A DNA stretch of 44,361 bases. It comes from Desulfosporosinus shakirovi. GTDB lineage: Bacteria > Bacillota > Desulfitobacteriia > Desulfitobacteriales > Desulfitobacteriaceae. Shown one piece after another: positions 7,459 to 16,559 of the stretch (positions within the stretch are counted from its first letter, which is position 1; each line of letters opens with the position of its first letter). The position numbers were made by a program, and so were the translations under genes. The notes beneath the pieces were generated by a model that had not been told where the DNA came from, did no database searches, and saw only the letters and a program-made list of their open reading frames with translations. The stretch lies in assembly GCF_020595055.1 (NCBI RefSeq), contig NZ_JAJDOO010000007.1:147259-191619 (forward strand). Reading direction: 5' to 3'.

Positions 7459-8127
7459 TTGAATCTTGACTTTAGTATCATCCCTAAATATCTGCCTTTT
7501 TTGTTGCAAGGGGCGGGGTTAACTATAGAACTTGCTGTACTGGGAATTGCATTCGGCATCCTTCTGGGTCTCGTTGCAGCTCTCATGAAGATATCTCACA
7601 CACCTCTGCGCTATATTGCCCATTTCTACATTTGGCTGATTCGGGGAACCCCTTTGCTTGTTCAGCTCTTTCTAATTTATTTCGGTTTACCACAGCTTGG
7701 TATTACATTAAGTGCTTTTGCATCTTCTGTAATTGGACTGGGAATCAACAGCGGGGCATACCTTGCCGAAGTCTTTCGGGGGGGAATTGAGGCAATTCCA
7801 GAAGGGCAAACTGAAGCTTCCCTCTCTCTTGGCATGGGCAAATTCTTAACCATGCGCAGGATTATCTTCCCCCAAGCTTTGCGGATTTCGATACCGTCAT
7901 TAGGCAATCAGTTTATCATTACTTTAAAAGATTCATCGCTATGTTCAGTCATTACCATGTCGGATCTCCTTCAAACGTCCCAGCGCTTTGCCAGTAGGAC
8001 GTTCGCCTCATTGGAATTCTACACCGCCGCTGCCGTACTCTATTTACTGATGACCACAGTGATATCAGCGCTTTTACGCAGCCTGGAGTGGCGATTATCT
8101 AGAGAAATCCGGACAAGGGGGAATTGA
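7459..8127 (+). CDS. Polar amino acid ABC transporter, permease
   Basis: Inner-membrane component of the importer (HisM/GlnP type). The 222-aa product shows about five hydrophobic segments and the EAA-loop signature [20 protein letters not shown] that contacts the ATPase. Residues [19 protein letters not shown] are the conserved family block. The start is TTG at 7459, with GGAGG at 7445-7449; an ATG at 7451 hits a stop after three codons. It lies 56 bp after the binding-protein gene and 1 bp before the ATPase gene. Confidence 0.92.
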   Translation: MNLDFSIIPKYLPFLLQGAGLTIELAVLGIAFGILLGLVAALMKISHTPLRYIAHFYIWLIRGTPLLVQLFLIYFGLPQLGITLSAFASSVIGLGINSGAYLAEVFRGGIEAIPEGQTEASLSLGMGKFLTMRRIIFPQALRISIPSLGNQFIITLKDSSLCSVITMSDLLQTSQRFASRTFASLEFYTAAAVLYLLMTTVISALLRSLEWRLSREIRTRGN

Positions 8128-8128
8128 T

Positions 8129-8917
8129 ATGAATTTGGCATATATGCCGAAAAAATCAAAGGTCGATAATCTTAGTCTTCCGGAGAAGTCGATGATTAAT
8201 GTTAAGGGGCTAGTCAAAGATTTCGGCAAGAATCGAGTTATCGATGGAATCGATGCGACAGTATCTGCTGGTGAGGTTGTAGTGCTGATCGGAGCGAGTG
8301 GTTCGGGGAAGAGCACTTTTCTGCGCTGTTTAAATGGACTGGAAACACTTACAGCGGGAGAAATCTTGATTGACAGCGTACCTCTGGAAAGTAAATCAAG
8401 CAGTCTCAAGCGAATTCGCCGTCAGGTGGGAATGGTATTCCAGCAATTCAATCTATTCCCTCACCTGACTGTGTTGGAGAATGTCATCGAAGCCCCCGTT
8501 CACGTGCTTAATCAGAAGAAAGATTTTGCTGTCAAAACCGCCCGGGAGCTGCTCACGAAGGTTGGTCTTTTGGATAAACAAAACTGCTACCCAGGGACGC
8601 TGTCTGGAGGACAAGGCCAAAGAGTAGCCATTGCCAGAGCATTGGCTATGCATCCGAAAATTATGCTCTTTGATGAGCCAACTTCAGCTCTTGATCCTGA
8701 GCTGGTTGGAGAAGTTCTCACCGTAATGAAGCAATTGGCAGAGGACGGAATGACAATGGTTGTCGTCACTCATGAAATGGGCTTTGCCAAAGAAGTAGCA
8801 GACAGAGTGATCTTCATAGACGAAGGCCGTATTGTTGAAGAGGGCTCACCTATTCAGATTTTTAGTAACCCCCAAGAAAAACGAACCCAGACCTTCCTCG
8901 GCAGGTTAAGTCATTAA
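8129..8917 (+). CDS. Polar amino acid ABC transporter, ATP-binding protein
   Basis: ATPase that powers the importer (GlnQ/HisP type). It contains Walker [10 protein letters not shown], the Q-loop [14 protein letters not shown], signature [15 protein letters not shown] (Gly where Lys or Gln is more usual), Walker [15 protein letters not shown] and the switch His in [10 protein letters not shown]. The ATG at 8129 gives 262 aa; a second ATG at 8192 ([12 protein letters not shown]) has GGAG about 8 nt upstream and matches the usual family N-terminus, so the first 21 residues may not be made. A terminator hairpin starts inside its last codons. Confidence 0.93.
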   Translation: MNLAYMPKKSKVDNLSLPEKSMINVKGLVKDFGKNRVIDGIDATVSAGEVVVLIGASGSGKSTFLRCLNGLETLTAGEILIDSVPLESKSSSLKRIRRQVGMVFQQFNLFPHLTVLENVIEAPVHVLNQKKDFAVKTARELLTKVGLLDKQNCYPGTLSGGQGQRVAIARALAMHPKIMLFDEPTSALDPELVGEVLTVMKQLAEDGMTMVVVTHEMGFAKEVADRVIFIDEGRIVEEGSPIQIFSNPQEKRTQTFLGRLSH

Positions 8918-8937
8918 ATGACTCAACCTGCTTATTT
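8901..8937 (+). terminator. Terminator of the ABC transporter operon
   Basis: GCAGGTT (8901-8907) pairs with AACCTGC (8925-8931), with an inner AGTCATT/AATGACT stem, followed by TTATTTT. It overlaps the stop codon of the ATPase gene (8915-8917). Confidence 0.75.
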
Positions 8938-9054
8938 TCGGAGAATTTCTTGGTATGCTTATTCCCTCTCATAATGGTTATTTACATCACTATTCATTTA
9001 CAGAGTATCTCACAAGGAAAAAAGGAAGTAATAGAATTGCGCCTTTACTTGATA

Positions 9055-9093
9055 CAAAAAAGACGACCCCTTAATAAAAGGGCCGTCTTTTTG
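9055..9093 (-). terminator. Terminator after the AGCS symporter gene
   Basis: AAAAGACGGCCC pairs with GGGGUCGUCUUUU on the minus strand with a U-rich tail. The A-rich 5' side makes it usable from the plus strand as well. Confidence 0.8.
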
Positions 9094-9104
9094 TGTTTTA
9101 ATAC

Positions 9105-10484
9105 TTACTTTTTGATGGTTGGAATTGGATCTGTTGAGATGCAATCCAAATTGTCTTCCCATAGATACTTTTTCGTTTCTGCTACGATAACTCCACTTAA
9201 GAGAAGCAATGAGATAAGATTCGGAATGGCCATCAGTGCATTCATAGCATCCGCCATATCCCAAACAAGTTGAAGAGTCATTATGGACCCAAAGAATACG
9301 GCAAGCACCCAGACTACACGGTACGGAATGATTGCTATTTTTCCGAATAAGTACTCAATAGCTCTCTCCCCATAATAAGACCAACCTAAAATGGTTGAAA
9401 ATACGAAGGTTAAAAGTCCAAAGGTTAGAACAATCGGACCAATTACTGGAATTTGAGCAAAGGCCATTTTGGTTAAAGCAGCACCTTTTAACCCTTCCGC
9501 TGCAACTGGGTTGCTCAGTATACTGCTCACTACGACGATACCGGTCATTGCGCAGACTACCACAGTATCCCAGAAAGTTCCGCTGGCAGAAACTAGGGCC
9601 TGACGAACAGGGTTTCTAGTTTGAGCCGCTGCTGCCACGATTGGCGCAGATCCTAATCCCGACTCGTTGGAGAACAAACCGCGTGCGATACCATAACGAG
9701 CTGCCATCATGATGGACGCTCCAATGAAACCACCGCCAGCTGCCTGTGGGGTAAAGGCAGATTCAAAGATTAAGGAAATAGCAGGTAATACGTACGAAGA
9801 ATTCAAAGCTAAGATAGCGATGCAACCAATGACGTATAAAATTGCCATGAAAGGTACAAGTTTCTCACACACTCGAGCAATGGATTTTACTCCGCCGATA
9901 ATGACAATACCCGTGAGAGCGGCCATAATGAAACCGGTGATATAATGTGGGATGTTAAAGGTCTCATTTACCATTGAGGAAATCGAATTAGCTTGAACTG
10001 TGTTCCCAATACCAAAAGCGGCAATCGCAGTGAAGATACAGAATAACACAGCTAACCACTTTTGTCCTAAACCGTTTTCCAGTGCATACATTGGACCTCC
10101 GAGCATTGTACCATTGGAGGTCTTAACCCGATATTTTACGGCTAATAAAGCCTCAGAGTACTTTGTTGAGATGCCGAATACTCCGGTTAGCCAGCACCAA
10201 AGCACTGCACCTGGACCGCCAAGGGCAATGGCCGTAGATACTCCAACAATGTTACCTGTACCAATAGTAGCTGCTAATGCAGTAGTGAGGGCACCAAATT
10301 GACTTACATCCCCTTCAGCAGTCGGATCCTTAGTTACAGAAAGTTTGATGGCTTTGAAAATGTGCCTTTGGATAAATCGAGTACGAAAGGTTAGGAATAA
10401 GTGCGTACCGAAAAGCAGGACCAGCATTGGGGGTCCCCAGAGATAATCGTTCAACCAGATAATAGCATTGTGAAATGATTGCAT
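9105..10484 (-). CDS. Amino acid carrier, AGCS family (Na+:alanine/glycine symporter)
   Basis: A membrane symporter of the alanine/glycine:cation family. The 459-aa product has about 10-11 hydrophobic segments and AGCS hallmarks: FGALTTALAATIGTGNIVGV, GGPMYALENGLGQKW and RGLFSNESGLGSAPI. The ATG at 10482-10484 is chosen because AAGGAGG precedes it by about 7 nt; the open frame extends 37 codons further but that part lies within the leader. A tandem glycine riboswitch and an attenuator precede it, so glycine is the likely substrate, with alanine possible. It is transcribed alone from a promoter at 10995-11023. Confidence 0.93.
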   Translation of the reverse strand: MQSFHNAIIWLNDYLWGPPMLVLLFGTHLFLTFRTRFIQRHIFKAIKLSVTKDPTAEGDVSQFGALTTALAATIGTGNIVGVSTAIALGGPGAVLWCWLTGVFGISTKYSEALLAVKYRVKTSNGTMLGGPMYALENGLGQKWLAVLFCIFTAIAAFGIGNTVQANSISSMVNETFNIPHYITGFIMAALTGIVIIGGVKSIARVCEKLVPFMAILYVIGCIAILALNSSYVLPAISLIFESAFTPQAAGGGFIGASIMMAARYGIARGLFSNESGLGSAPIVAAAAQTRNPVRQALVSASGTFWDTVVVCAMTGIVVVSSILSNPVAAEGLKGAALTKMAFAQIPVIGPIVLTFGLLTFVFSTILGWSYYGERAIEYLFGKIAIIPYRVVWVLAVFFGSIMTLQLVWDMADAMNALMAIPNLISLLLLSGVIVAETKKYLWEDNLDCISTDPIPTIKK

Positions 10485-10548
10485 TTTTTGTTCCTCCTTA
10501 ATTAATCTTTCTAATCCCCAGAAGCTTATACAGTTGCAACTTTCTATA

Positions 10549-10578
10549 TAAAAAAAGCCAAATCTTAGCGATTTGACT
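10549..10578 (-). terminator. Leader attenuator (expression platform) of the glycine riboswitch
   Basis: On the minus strand AGTCAAATC pairs with GATTTGGCT around a GCTA loop (9 bp with a G-U pair), then seven U. It sits between the second glycine aptamer and the gene. Glycine binding would be expected to prevent this terminator and turn the gene on. Confidence 0.8.
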
Positions 10579-10649
10579 CTGGATATTATTAGCATTATTA
10601 GTATATTTAAGAAGTCGCCTGAAAATGCGTCTTTTTAAATATACATAAA

Positions 10650-10812
10650 TACTCTGTCCTTTTGCCTGAGAGATTAGCAAAGCATCATTGCGTTGCCCCT
10701 TCGGCGCCCATCATTTAGGTCTCTCCAGAGTCCTGTCCATTTACGGTCCCGCTTGAATTCAAGCTCCTGAAAGTACAACCTCTTCGGCAGGCTATCAGCC
10801 ACTCTCCCGCAA
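10650..10812 (-). ncRNA. Tandem glycine riboswitch
   Basis: Two adjacent aptamers are read on the minus strand. The second (about 10650-10728) has GGAGAGACC, GCGCCGAAGGGGCAA and the 3' block TCTCTCAGGCAAAAGGACAG, which is the classical glycine aptamer core. The first (about 10729-10812) has GGGAGAGT, TGCCGAAGAGG and the block CTTTCAGGAGC ... GGACCGTAAATGGACAG, more diverged. The arrangement of two aptamers followed by one platform is the standard cooperative glycine switch. Boundaries are approximate. Confidence 0.93.
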
Positions 10813-10848
10813 ATATCATCCAGCAATATTCAGTTTAACAATTCCGAG

Positions 10849-10975
10849 ACACCCACTTCTCCAACTGGGTGTTTCTAGCCGCTGCGTGTACATTTTGGAT
10901 TCAGCGGATTCGGCGATACTCTCCACAAGAGATAATCGTCACCGAAAGCTCGATATTCAGCTTTAGCTGAACGAG
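10849..10975 (-). other. Unidentified structured RNA segment: four consecutive hairpins upstream of the glycine riboswitch
   Basis: Read 5' to 3' on the minus strand: hairpin A at 10975-10949 (CTCG/CGAG outer, TTCAGC/GCTGAA inner); hairpin B at 10946-10909 (TTCGG/CCGAA, CGAT/ATCG, CTCT/GAGA); hairpin C at 10907-10879 (CCGCTG/CAGCGG); hairpin D at 10872-10849 (ACACCCA/TGGGTGT, extended with one mismatch). Gaps between A, B and C are only 1-2 nt. It lies between the predicted start (~10988) and aptamer I. I match it to no RNA class I know; the stretch GCCGAATCCG only vaguely recalls part of the ydaO c-di-AMP switch. Confidence 0.5.
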
Positions 10976-10994
10976 TTCACTGGAGTTAATTAAT

Positions 10995-11023
10995 ATTATA
11001 GGTTTATATATAACTTTATACAA
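10995..11023 (-). promoter_or_regulatory. Predicted promoter for the riboswitch-symporter transcript
   Basis: Minus strand TTGTAT (11018-11023), 17-nt spacer, consensus TATAAT (10995-11000). The start would be near 10988, giving a leader of about 500 nt before the symporter. Confidence 0.7.
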
Positions 11024-11108
11024 GAGAAATCTGAAGAACAAAAAGTTCTAAAGATGGCTAAACTGGAGTGCCAGTTCATATCTCACCCTCCAAGATTAAT
11101 TAACGTTC

Positions 11109-11138
11109 GAGACACCTGCCTATGTAAGTAGGTGTCTC
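11109..11138. terminator. Hairpin downstream of proS
   Basis: GAGACACCT (11109-11117) and AGGTGTCTC (11130-11138) form a 9-bp perfect stem just past the proS stop. A U-rich tail is present only in the plus direction (TCTGTTTTG), so as a proS terminator it is imperfect. Confidence 0.5.
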
Positions 11139-11147
11139 TCTGTTTTG

Positions 11148-12881
11148 TTAATATAATAAAGCCTTCTCAACAATTGCCTTCACTTTTAGAGTGAGGTCTT
11201 CGATTTTCACCAAATGTGTCTCACCATATTTACGCTCTCTGAGTTCAACCTGACCATTGGCCAAGGTTTTGCTTCCTAAGGTCACCCTTATGGGATATCC
11301 AACCAAATCTGCATCTTTAAATTTCACACCAGCACGTTCATCTCGGTCATCGAGAACAACTTCCACTCCAAGACCCTTGAGCTCTTGATAAAGTTTATCA
11401 GCTGTCTCAACGACTAAGGCGTCTTTGCTACTCGCTGGTACAATTATACATTGGTAAGGAGCAATCGGCACGGGCCAGATAATTCCAAAGTCATCATGAT
11501 TTTGTTCGATGGAAGCAGCAATCGTTCTGCTTACTCCAACACCGTAACAACCCATCACACAACTTTTCTCCACACCGTTTTCATCTAAAAAGTTTGCTCC
11601 TAATGCTTTGCTATACTTGGTTCCAAGTTTGAAAACTTGGCCTACTTCAATTCCTCTGGCCTCTTTAAGTAGAGCACCGCATCTAAGACAAGCTTCACCC
11701 GGCTCAACCATTCGTAAATCAAGAACTTGATCTATACGGAAGTCTTGACCGGGGACAACATCCACATAGTGATGATCCGCCTTATTCGCTCCGCACACAA
11801 TCTTTTTCATGAGGGGAACCTCTTCGTCTGCAATGACCATAAGCCCATCAGGCACTCCAACAGGGCCTACAGAACCTGGCTCACAACCCAAAATCTTCTC
11901 TACTGACTCAGGAGAGGCCAGTTGAAGGGATACAAACCCGCCTAAAGCATTATTTACTTTTATTTCATTTAGTGTACGGTCTCCGCGTATCAACACTAAA
12001 AATGTCTTCTCGTCCCCTTGATAAAGTAACGACTTAACTAAGGTACTTTTCGGTACAGCTAAAAACTTACTGATGTCATCAATGGTCTTGACTCCCGGTG
12101 TTGGCACTAACTTCCGCTGTCCTTCAGGGGATACATCCTCGATAATTTGGGGACGACACTCGGATTTTTCCGTATTGGCGGCATAATCACACTCTGAACA
12201 ATACACCACTGAATTTTCCCCAGAATCAGCCAAAACCATAAACTCATGTGATCCACCAGTCCCTCCAATAGCACCTGGGTCCGCTTCAACCGGACGATAG
12301 GTTAATCCGCAACGGGAATAAATCCGGCAATAAGCATCGTACATTTTTTGATAACTCTCATGAAGGCCTGCTTCATCACGATCAAACGAATAAAGGTCTT
12401 TCATGACAAATTCACGACCGCGCATTAAACCGAAACGAGGGCGCCGCTCATCGCGATATTTGTTTTGAATTTGATATAGGAGCATCGGCAGTTGCTTATA
12501 GGATCGAATTTCACCCCGAACAAGGTCTGTGATAATTTCTTCGTGGGTAGGTCCAAGACAAAACTCACGATTGTGACGATCCTTCAGACGAAACAACTCT
12601 GCGCCATATACATCCCAGCGTCCGCTCTCTTTCCATAATTCAGCTGGTTGCATAATAGGCATAAGGACTTCTTGTCCCCCTTTAGCATCCATTTCCTCTC
12701 TTATAATGGTTTCAATCTTTCTCAATACTCTTAACCCCAAAGGCAAATAGGTGTAAAATCCAGACGCAGACTTGCGAATCAAACCTGCTCTGACCATCAA
12801 TTGATGGCTGATGACTTCAGCTTCAGCTGGAACCTCGCGGAGTGTAGGATTTAATAGTTGGCTGACGAGCATGTTGTCCAT
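11148..12881 (-). CDS. proS: Prolyl-tRNA synthetase
   Basis: A class II synthetase that charges tRNA-Pro. The 577-aa bacterial-type enzyme shows motif 1 ([17 protein letters not shown]), motif 2 ([17 protein letters not shown]), an inserted editing domain at about 225-400 that clears Ala-tRNA-Pro, motif 3 ([19 protein letters not shown]) and the C-terminal anticodon domain. Length matches the family. It follows ispG by 111 bp in the standard rseP-(ispG)-proS order. No T-box leader is visible in that gap. Confidence 0.97.
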   Translation of the reverse strand: MDNMLVSQLLNPTLREVPAEAEVISHQLMVRAGLIRKSASGFYTYLPLGLRVLRKIETIIREEMDAKGGQEVLMPIMQPAELWKESGRWDVYGAELFRLKDRHNREFCLGPTHEEIITDLVRGEIRSYKQLPMLLYQIQNKYRDERRPRFGLMRGREFVMKDLYSFDRDEAGLHESYQKMYDAYCRIYSRCGLTYRPVEADPGAIGGTGGSHEFMVLADSGENSVVYCSECDYAANTEKSECRPQIIEDVSPEGQRKLVPTPGVKTIDDISKFLAVPKSTLVKSLLYQGDEKTFLVLIRGDRTLNEIKVNNALGGFVSLQLASPESVEKILGCEPGSVGPVGVPDGLMVIADEEVPLMKKIVCGANKADHHYVDVVPGQDFRIDQVLDLRMVEPGEACLRCGALLKEARGIEVGQVFKLGTKYSKALGANFLDENGVEKSCVMGCYGVGVSRTIAASIEQNHDDFGIIWPVPIAPYQCIIVPASSKDALVVETADKLYQELKGLGVEVVLDDRDERAGVKFKDADLVGYPIRVTLGSKTLANGQVELRERKYGETHLVKIEDLTLKVKAIVEKALLY

Positions 12882-12992
12882 TCCTTTCCAAAATCATCTT
12901 AATGTTACTACGTTTCCTATTTTATCTAATACTAACTTAATTACCTTTTAATTGATCAATTGACTATAAATTATAAAGAAAACTACGTACGA

Positions 12993-14078
12993 CTACTGAA
13001 GTTTCATATGATCTCTAACATAATCCTCAATTTCGCGGAGCAGGGCCGCTAACAATTCCTGTTCCGGCAAACGGGCTACTATCTCTCCCTTGCGAAATAA
13101 AAGCCCCGTACCTTTTCCGCCGGCAATTCCGAAATCAGCTTCACGAGCCTCTCCCGGCCCATTGACTGCACATCCCATAACTGCAACTTTTAAGGGCCTG
13201 TCCAACGAAGGAAGCAGTAATAACCGCTCCTCGACTTTCTCTGCCAAGGCGGCTAGATCAACTTGTGTCCGACCACAAGTCGGACAACTGATTAACTCCA
13301 CGCTGCGCTGGCGCAGGTCTAGGACACGCAAAATTTCTAAGGCCACCGGAATTTCTCGCGCGGGGTCTCCGGTTAGAGACACTCGAATCGTATCCCCGAT
13401 CCCTTCGGCAAGCAGTGTCCCAATTCCTATGGCTGATTTCACTACCCCTGAGCGTACAGTTCCTGCTTCGGTGACCCCTAAATGTAAGGGGTAATCAATA
13501 ACCTCATGTATCTTGCGATAAGCCTCAAGCATTAGGGGGACAGAAGAGGCTTTGAGAGAAACTTTTAGTTTATTATAACCTTCATCCTCAAGCAACCGAA
13601 TATGCCCTAAAGCACTTTCGACCATCCCTTCCGCAGTAGGTCCTCCATACTTTTCTAGAAATTCCTTTTCCAGTGATCCAGCGTTAACCCCGATACGGAT
13701 AGGGATCTGTTGTTCCCTCACTGAACGCACTACCTCTTGTACCTTCCAGCGGGCACCTATGTTGCCAGGATTTAATCTTAATCCATGAATCCCTTGTTCA
13801 ACTGCCTGAATAGCCAGACGGTAATCGAAGTGAATATCTGCAATTACAGGGAGTGGACTTGTTGCGGCGATTACTTTTAATGCCTTCGCCGCATCTGCAT
13901 CCAAAACAGCAAGACGCACAATTTCACACCCGGCTTCAGCTAAGGTGTAAATCTGTGCCAAGGTGCTGGAAATATCACGGGTATCCGTATTGGTCATTGA
14001 TTGTACGACAATCGAACTCCCACCGCCGATTGTCACAGACCCAACCTGTACCGGTTTGGTCATTTTTCTCTGTATCAT
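12993..14078 (-). CDS. ispG: 4-hydroxy-3-methylbut-2-en-1-yl diphosphate synthase IspG
   Basis: An iron-sulfur enzyme of the MEP isoprenoid pathway that converts MEcPP to HMBPP. The 361-aa product has the N-terminal TIM barrel (VQSMTNTDTRD, then IADIHFDYRLA) and the C-terminal cluster domain with CPTCGRTQVDL and MGCAVNGPGEAREADFGIAG supplying the Cys ligands. It is 20 bp downstream of rseP and part of the same transcript as dxr, another MEP gene. Confidence 0.97.
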   Translation of the reverse strand: MIQRKMTKPVQVGSVTIGGGSSIVVQSMTNTDTRDISSTLAQIYTLAEAGCEIVRLAVLDADAAKALKVIAATSPLPVIADIHFDYRLAIQAVEQGIHGLRLNPGNIGARWKVQEVVRSVREQQIPIRIGVNAGSLEKEFLEKYGGPTAEGMVESALGHIRLLEDEGYNKLKVSLKASSVPLMLEAYRKIHEVIDYPLHLGVTEAGTVRSGVVKSAIGIGTLLAEGIGDTIRVSLTGDPAREIPVALEILRVLDLRQRSVELISCPTCGRTQVDLAALAEKVEERLLLLPSLDRPLKVAVMGCAVNGPGEAREADFGIAGGKGTGLLFRKGEIVARLPEQELLAALLREIEDYVRDHMKLQ

Positions 14079-14098
14079 GACTCAGTTCCCCCTGTATA

Positions 14099-15169
14099 TT
14101 AGCCGGCTTTGACAAATAGGCGCAAGACATCCTTGTAAGTTACGGCAAGCATTAATCCCATGAGTAACACAAAGCCAACCAAGTGTATCATATTTTCCTT
14201 TTCTGGATTAAGAGGTTTACCTCTTAATCCTTCAATTAAAAGGAATACAAGCCTGCTTCCATCCAAGGCAGGGATAGGGAATAAGTTAATAAGGCCCAAT
14301 TGGATGCTTAATATTCCCGTCAACCCTAATAAGTTAGAAAAACCTTCTTTAGCTCCTTCTCCAATGACTTGAGCAATCATAACCGGGCCGCCTACGTCTG
14401 CCGGAATCTTCCCTGTGATCATTTGCGTTAAGGTCACGATAATCAGCTTTGTAAAATCTACTGACCGTTCAATCCCCACGCGGGTTGACTCGATAATTGA
14501 AGCGTGCACATAAGTTACCTCCGGTCCAATCCCAATAATCCAGAACCCTGATTGTGCATCCTTATCCGTCTTTACAGATATAGTTCGACGTTCCTCATCT
14601 GCGCCTCGTTCTATCGTTAAGCTTAACATTTGATCCGGCTTAGAATGAATGGCTTCTGTCAAACTAGCCCAATCCGGCGTTAGTTCTTGGTTCACTGCAA
14701 TAATTCTGTCACCCGGTAGAATCCCTGAAGCAGCAGCAGGTTTATCTTTAACCAACGTGCCAATCATATTACTGCTGTCTGGTGCTGGAATCCCCATATA
14801 AGCAAAGACACTTACAAACATGATAATCGCCAGAACAAAATTCATTAAAGGTCCGGCCGCAATTACAGCCATACGTTGCCAAACGGGCTTATTCATAAAA
14901 CTTCTTGCATCTTTGTTCGAGGCTATAACCGCTTGGCCTTTTTCATCGATTTCTGCATCCATACCATGAAGTTTGACGAACCCCCCTAGAGGAACAACGC
15001 GCAGAGCGTAAAGCGTTTCTTTCCCTTGATAACCCACAATTTTCGGACCAAAACCGAAGCTGAACTCAATTACTTTGACTCCAATCCATTTCGCGACAAT
15101 ATAGTGTCCAAATTCATGAATCATGACCATGCTTCCAAAAACAAAAACGATGGCGAGTGTCGTTAACAC
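14099..15169 (-). CDS. rseP: RIP metalloprotease RseP/RasP
   Basis: A site-2 intramembrane zinc protease that cleaves anti-sigma factors and other membrane peptides. HEFGH (residues 18-22) is the active-site motif in the first membrane segment; a PDZ domain spans roughly 115-200 with GILPGDRIIAVNQ; NLFPIPALDGSRL near residue 300 carries the third zinc ligand. The 356-aa length is typical of Firmicutes. It lies between dxr and ispG. Confidence 0.96.
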   Translation of the reverse strand: MLTTLAIVFVFGSMVMIHEFGHYIVAKWIGVKVIEFSFGFGPKIVGYQGKETLYALRVVPLGGFVKLHGMDAEIDEKGQAVIASNKDARSFMNKPVWQRMAVIAAGPLMNFVLAIIMFVSVFAYMGIPAPDSSNMIGTLVKDKPAAASGILPGDRIIAVNQELTPDWASLTEAIHSKPDQMLSLTIERGADEERRTISVKTDKDAQSGFWIIGIGPEVTYVHASIIESTRVGIERSVDFTKLIIVTLTQMITGKIPADVGGPVMIAQVIGEGAKEGFSNLLGLTGILSIQLGLINLFPIPALDGSRLVFLLIEGLRGKPLNPEKENMIHLVGFVLLMGLMLAVTYKDVLRLFVKAG

Positions 15170-15186
15170 TTTACCCCCCCCTTTAG

Positions 15187-15222
15187 CGATGTTCGTGGTT
15201 CGCAGTTTGTGGTTCGAACATC
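15187..15222. repeat. Intergenic palindromic element, copy 1
   Basis: CGATGTTCGTGGTTCG at 15187-15202 is followed by GGTTCGAACATC ending at 15222; GATGTTCG and CGAACATC are inverted. The same 16-mer recurs at 19247-19262. Confidence 0.6.
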
Positions 15223-15296
15223 ATATACAAATATCTAATACTTAATGCTGACTAAGAGTACTATATCATCAACTGTTTTGATTTCATACTTCTTGG

Positions 15297-16490
15297 TTAA
15301 TGCTTAATGGTCCTTCTAAGACTCAAACATCGTGACCCGGGCATCGAGATCGAAATTAGTTCTTCCGCCCGCCGACGTGCCCAAGTATCTGCATCGAGTA
15401 TACTTCCCAAATCCATGTTATCTAAAACATGGTGCTCAGAGCATACTTTTTCAACAATTTCTTGAATTCCCAGATACGAGACCTGCTCATGCAGGAATGC
15501 TGAAACAGCAATTTCGTTAGCAGCATTCATAACGGCGGGGAGAGTTCCTCCTCGTCGTCCAACATGGTAAGCTAAGGCTAAGGCAGGGAATGTATCTAAA
15601 TCAGGTTGATGGAACGTTAAAGTTTTTCCTCGAAGATTAAGCCGTTCAAATGGATTCTTCCAACGCGTTGGATAACTTAAGGCATATTGTATTGGTAAGC
15701 GCATATCAGGCCTGCCTAACTGAGCAAGCACTGAGCCGTCATGATATTCCACCATAGAGTGAATTACACTCTGGGGATGAATCAGCACCTCTATCCCATC
15801 ATACTCCATATTAAACAAATAATGCGCCTCGATCACTTCAAGCCCCTTGTTCATCATTGTTGAAGAATCAATCGTGATCTTAGCCCCCATATCCCAGTTG
15901 GGATGGCAGAGCGCTTTCTCCAAAGTGACAGTCGCCAACTTCTCCTTGTTCCAGCCAAAGAAAGGTCCCCCAGATGCGGTTAAAATAATTTTCTCAATGG
16001 TTTCTGAACTTTCCTCTAAACACTGAAAAATGGCAGAATGTTCACTATCCACGGGAAGAATTTTGCAATTCACTTTCCGAGCCGAAGACATTACTAAGTC
16101 TCCGCCTGCCACCAGGGTTTCTTTATTTGCTAAAGCAATCATTTTACCAGCTTCAATAGCAGCTAGGGTAGGTTCCAAACCAACCCTCCCAGACAGAGCG
16201 GTAACCACTGTATCAACCTGTTGAGCGGTGACAGAGTTGATAATCCCCTCCATTCCCTGATCTACTCTGATTGGTAAATCTTTCAACCTTCCACGAAGTT
16301 CACGCGCGGCAGTCTCTTCCATCATCACGATCACTTCAGGGCGATATAAACGGGCCTGCTCTTCCATAAGCTGGACACTTTTTTCAGCCACCAAGGCATG
16401 AATCTTAAGGCGTCCTTCGGCATGACTGACAACATCTAGAGTTTGGCGTCCAATTGACCCTGTTGATCCCAATATAGTAAGCGTTTTCAA
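15297..16490 (-). CDS. dxr: 1-deoxy-D-xylulose-5-phosphate reductoisomerase
   Basis: Second enzyme of the MEP pathway, using NADPH to make MEP from DXP. The 397-aa protein has the nucleotide-binding LGSTGSIGRQTLDVV at its start, LANKETLVAGGDL, the metal-binding PVDSEHSAIFQCLE, the loop TASGGPFFGW and NKGLEVIEAHYLF, all diagnostic. The last ~15 residues (after ELISISMPGSRC) diverge from the family. It is transcribed between ytvI and rseP. Confidence 0.96.
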   Translation of the reverse strand: MKTLTILGSTGSIGRQTLDVVSHAEGRLKIHALVAEKSVQLMEEQARLYRPEVIVMMEETAARELRGRLKDLPIRVDQGMEGIINSVTAQQVDTVVTALSGRVGLEPTLAAIEAGKMIALANKETLVAGGDLVMSSARKVNCKILPVDSEHSAIFQCLEESSETIEKIILTASGGPFFGWNKEKLATVTLEKALCHPNWDMGAKITIDSSTMMNKGLEVIEAHYLFNMEYDGIEVLIHPQSVIHSMVEYHDGSVLAQLGRPDMRLPIQYALSYPTRWKNPFERLNLRGKTLTFHQPDLDTFPALALAYHVGRRGGTLPAVMNAANEIAVSAFLHEQVSYLGIQEIVEKVCSEHHVLDNMDLGSILDADTWARRRAEELISISMPGSRCLSLRRTIKH

Positions 16491-16559
16491 CGAGAATCAT
16501 CTCTTCCTGCTTAATAATAGCTTATTATTCATAGTAAATTCATCCCAGCAACTAATCAT

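Noticed and set aside
10849-10988. ydaO (c-di-AMP) riboswitch
   Set aside because: Only the short GCCGAATCCG stretch is reminiscent; the GGGGGAGCC and CAGCTAACCTCGTAAGCG blocks are absent.
12882-12992. T-box leader for proS
   Set aside because: The gap is only 111 bp and lacks the GGGTGGNACCGCG antiterminator motif.
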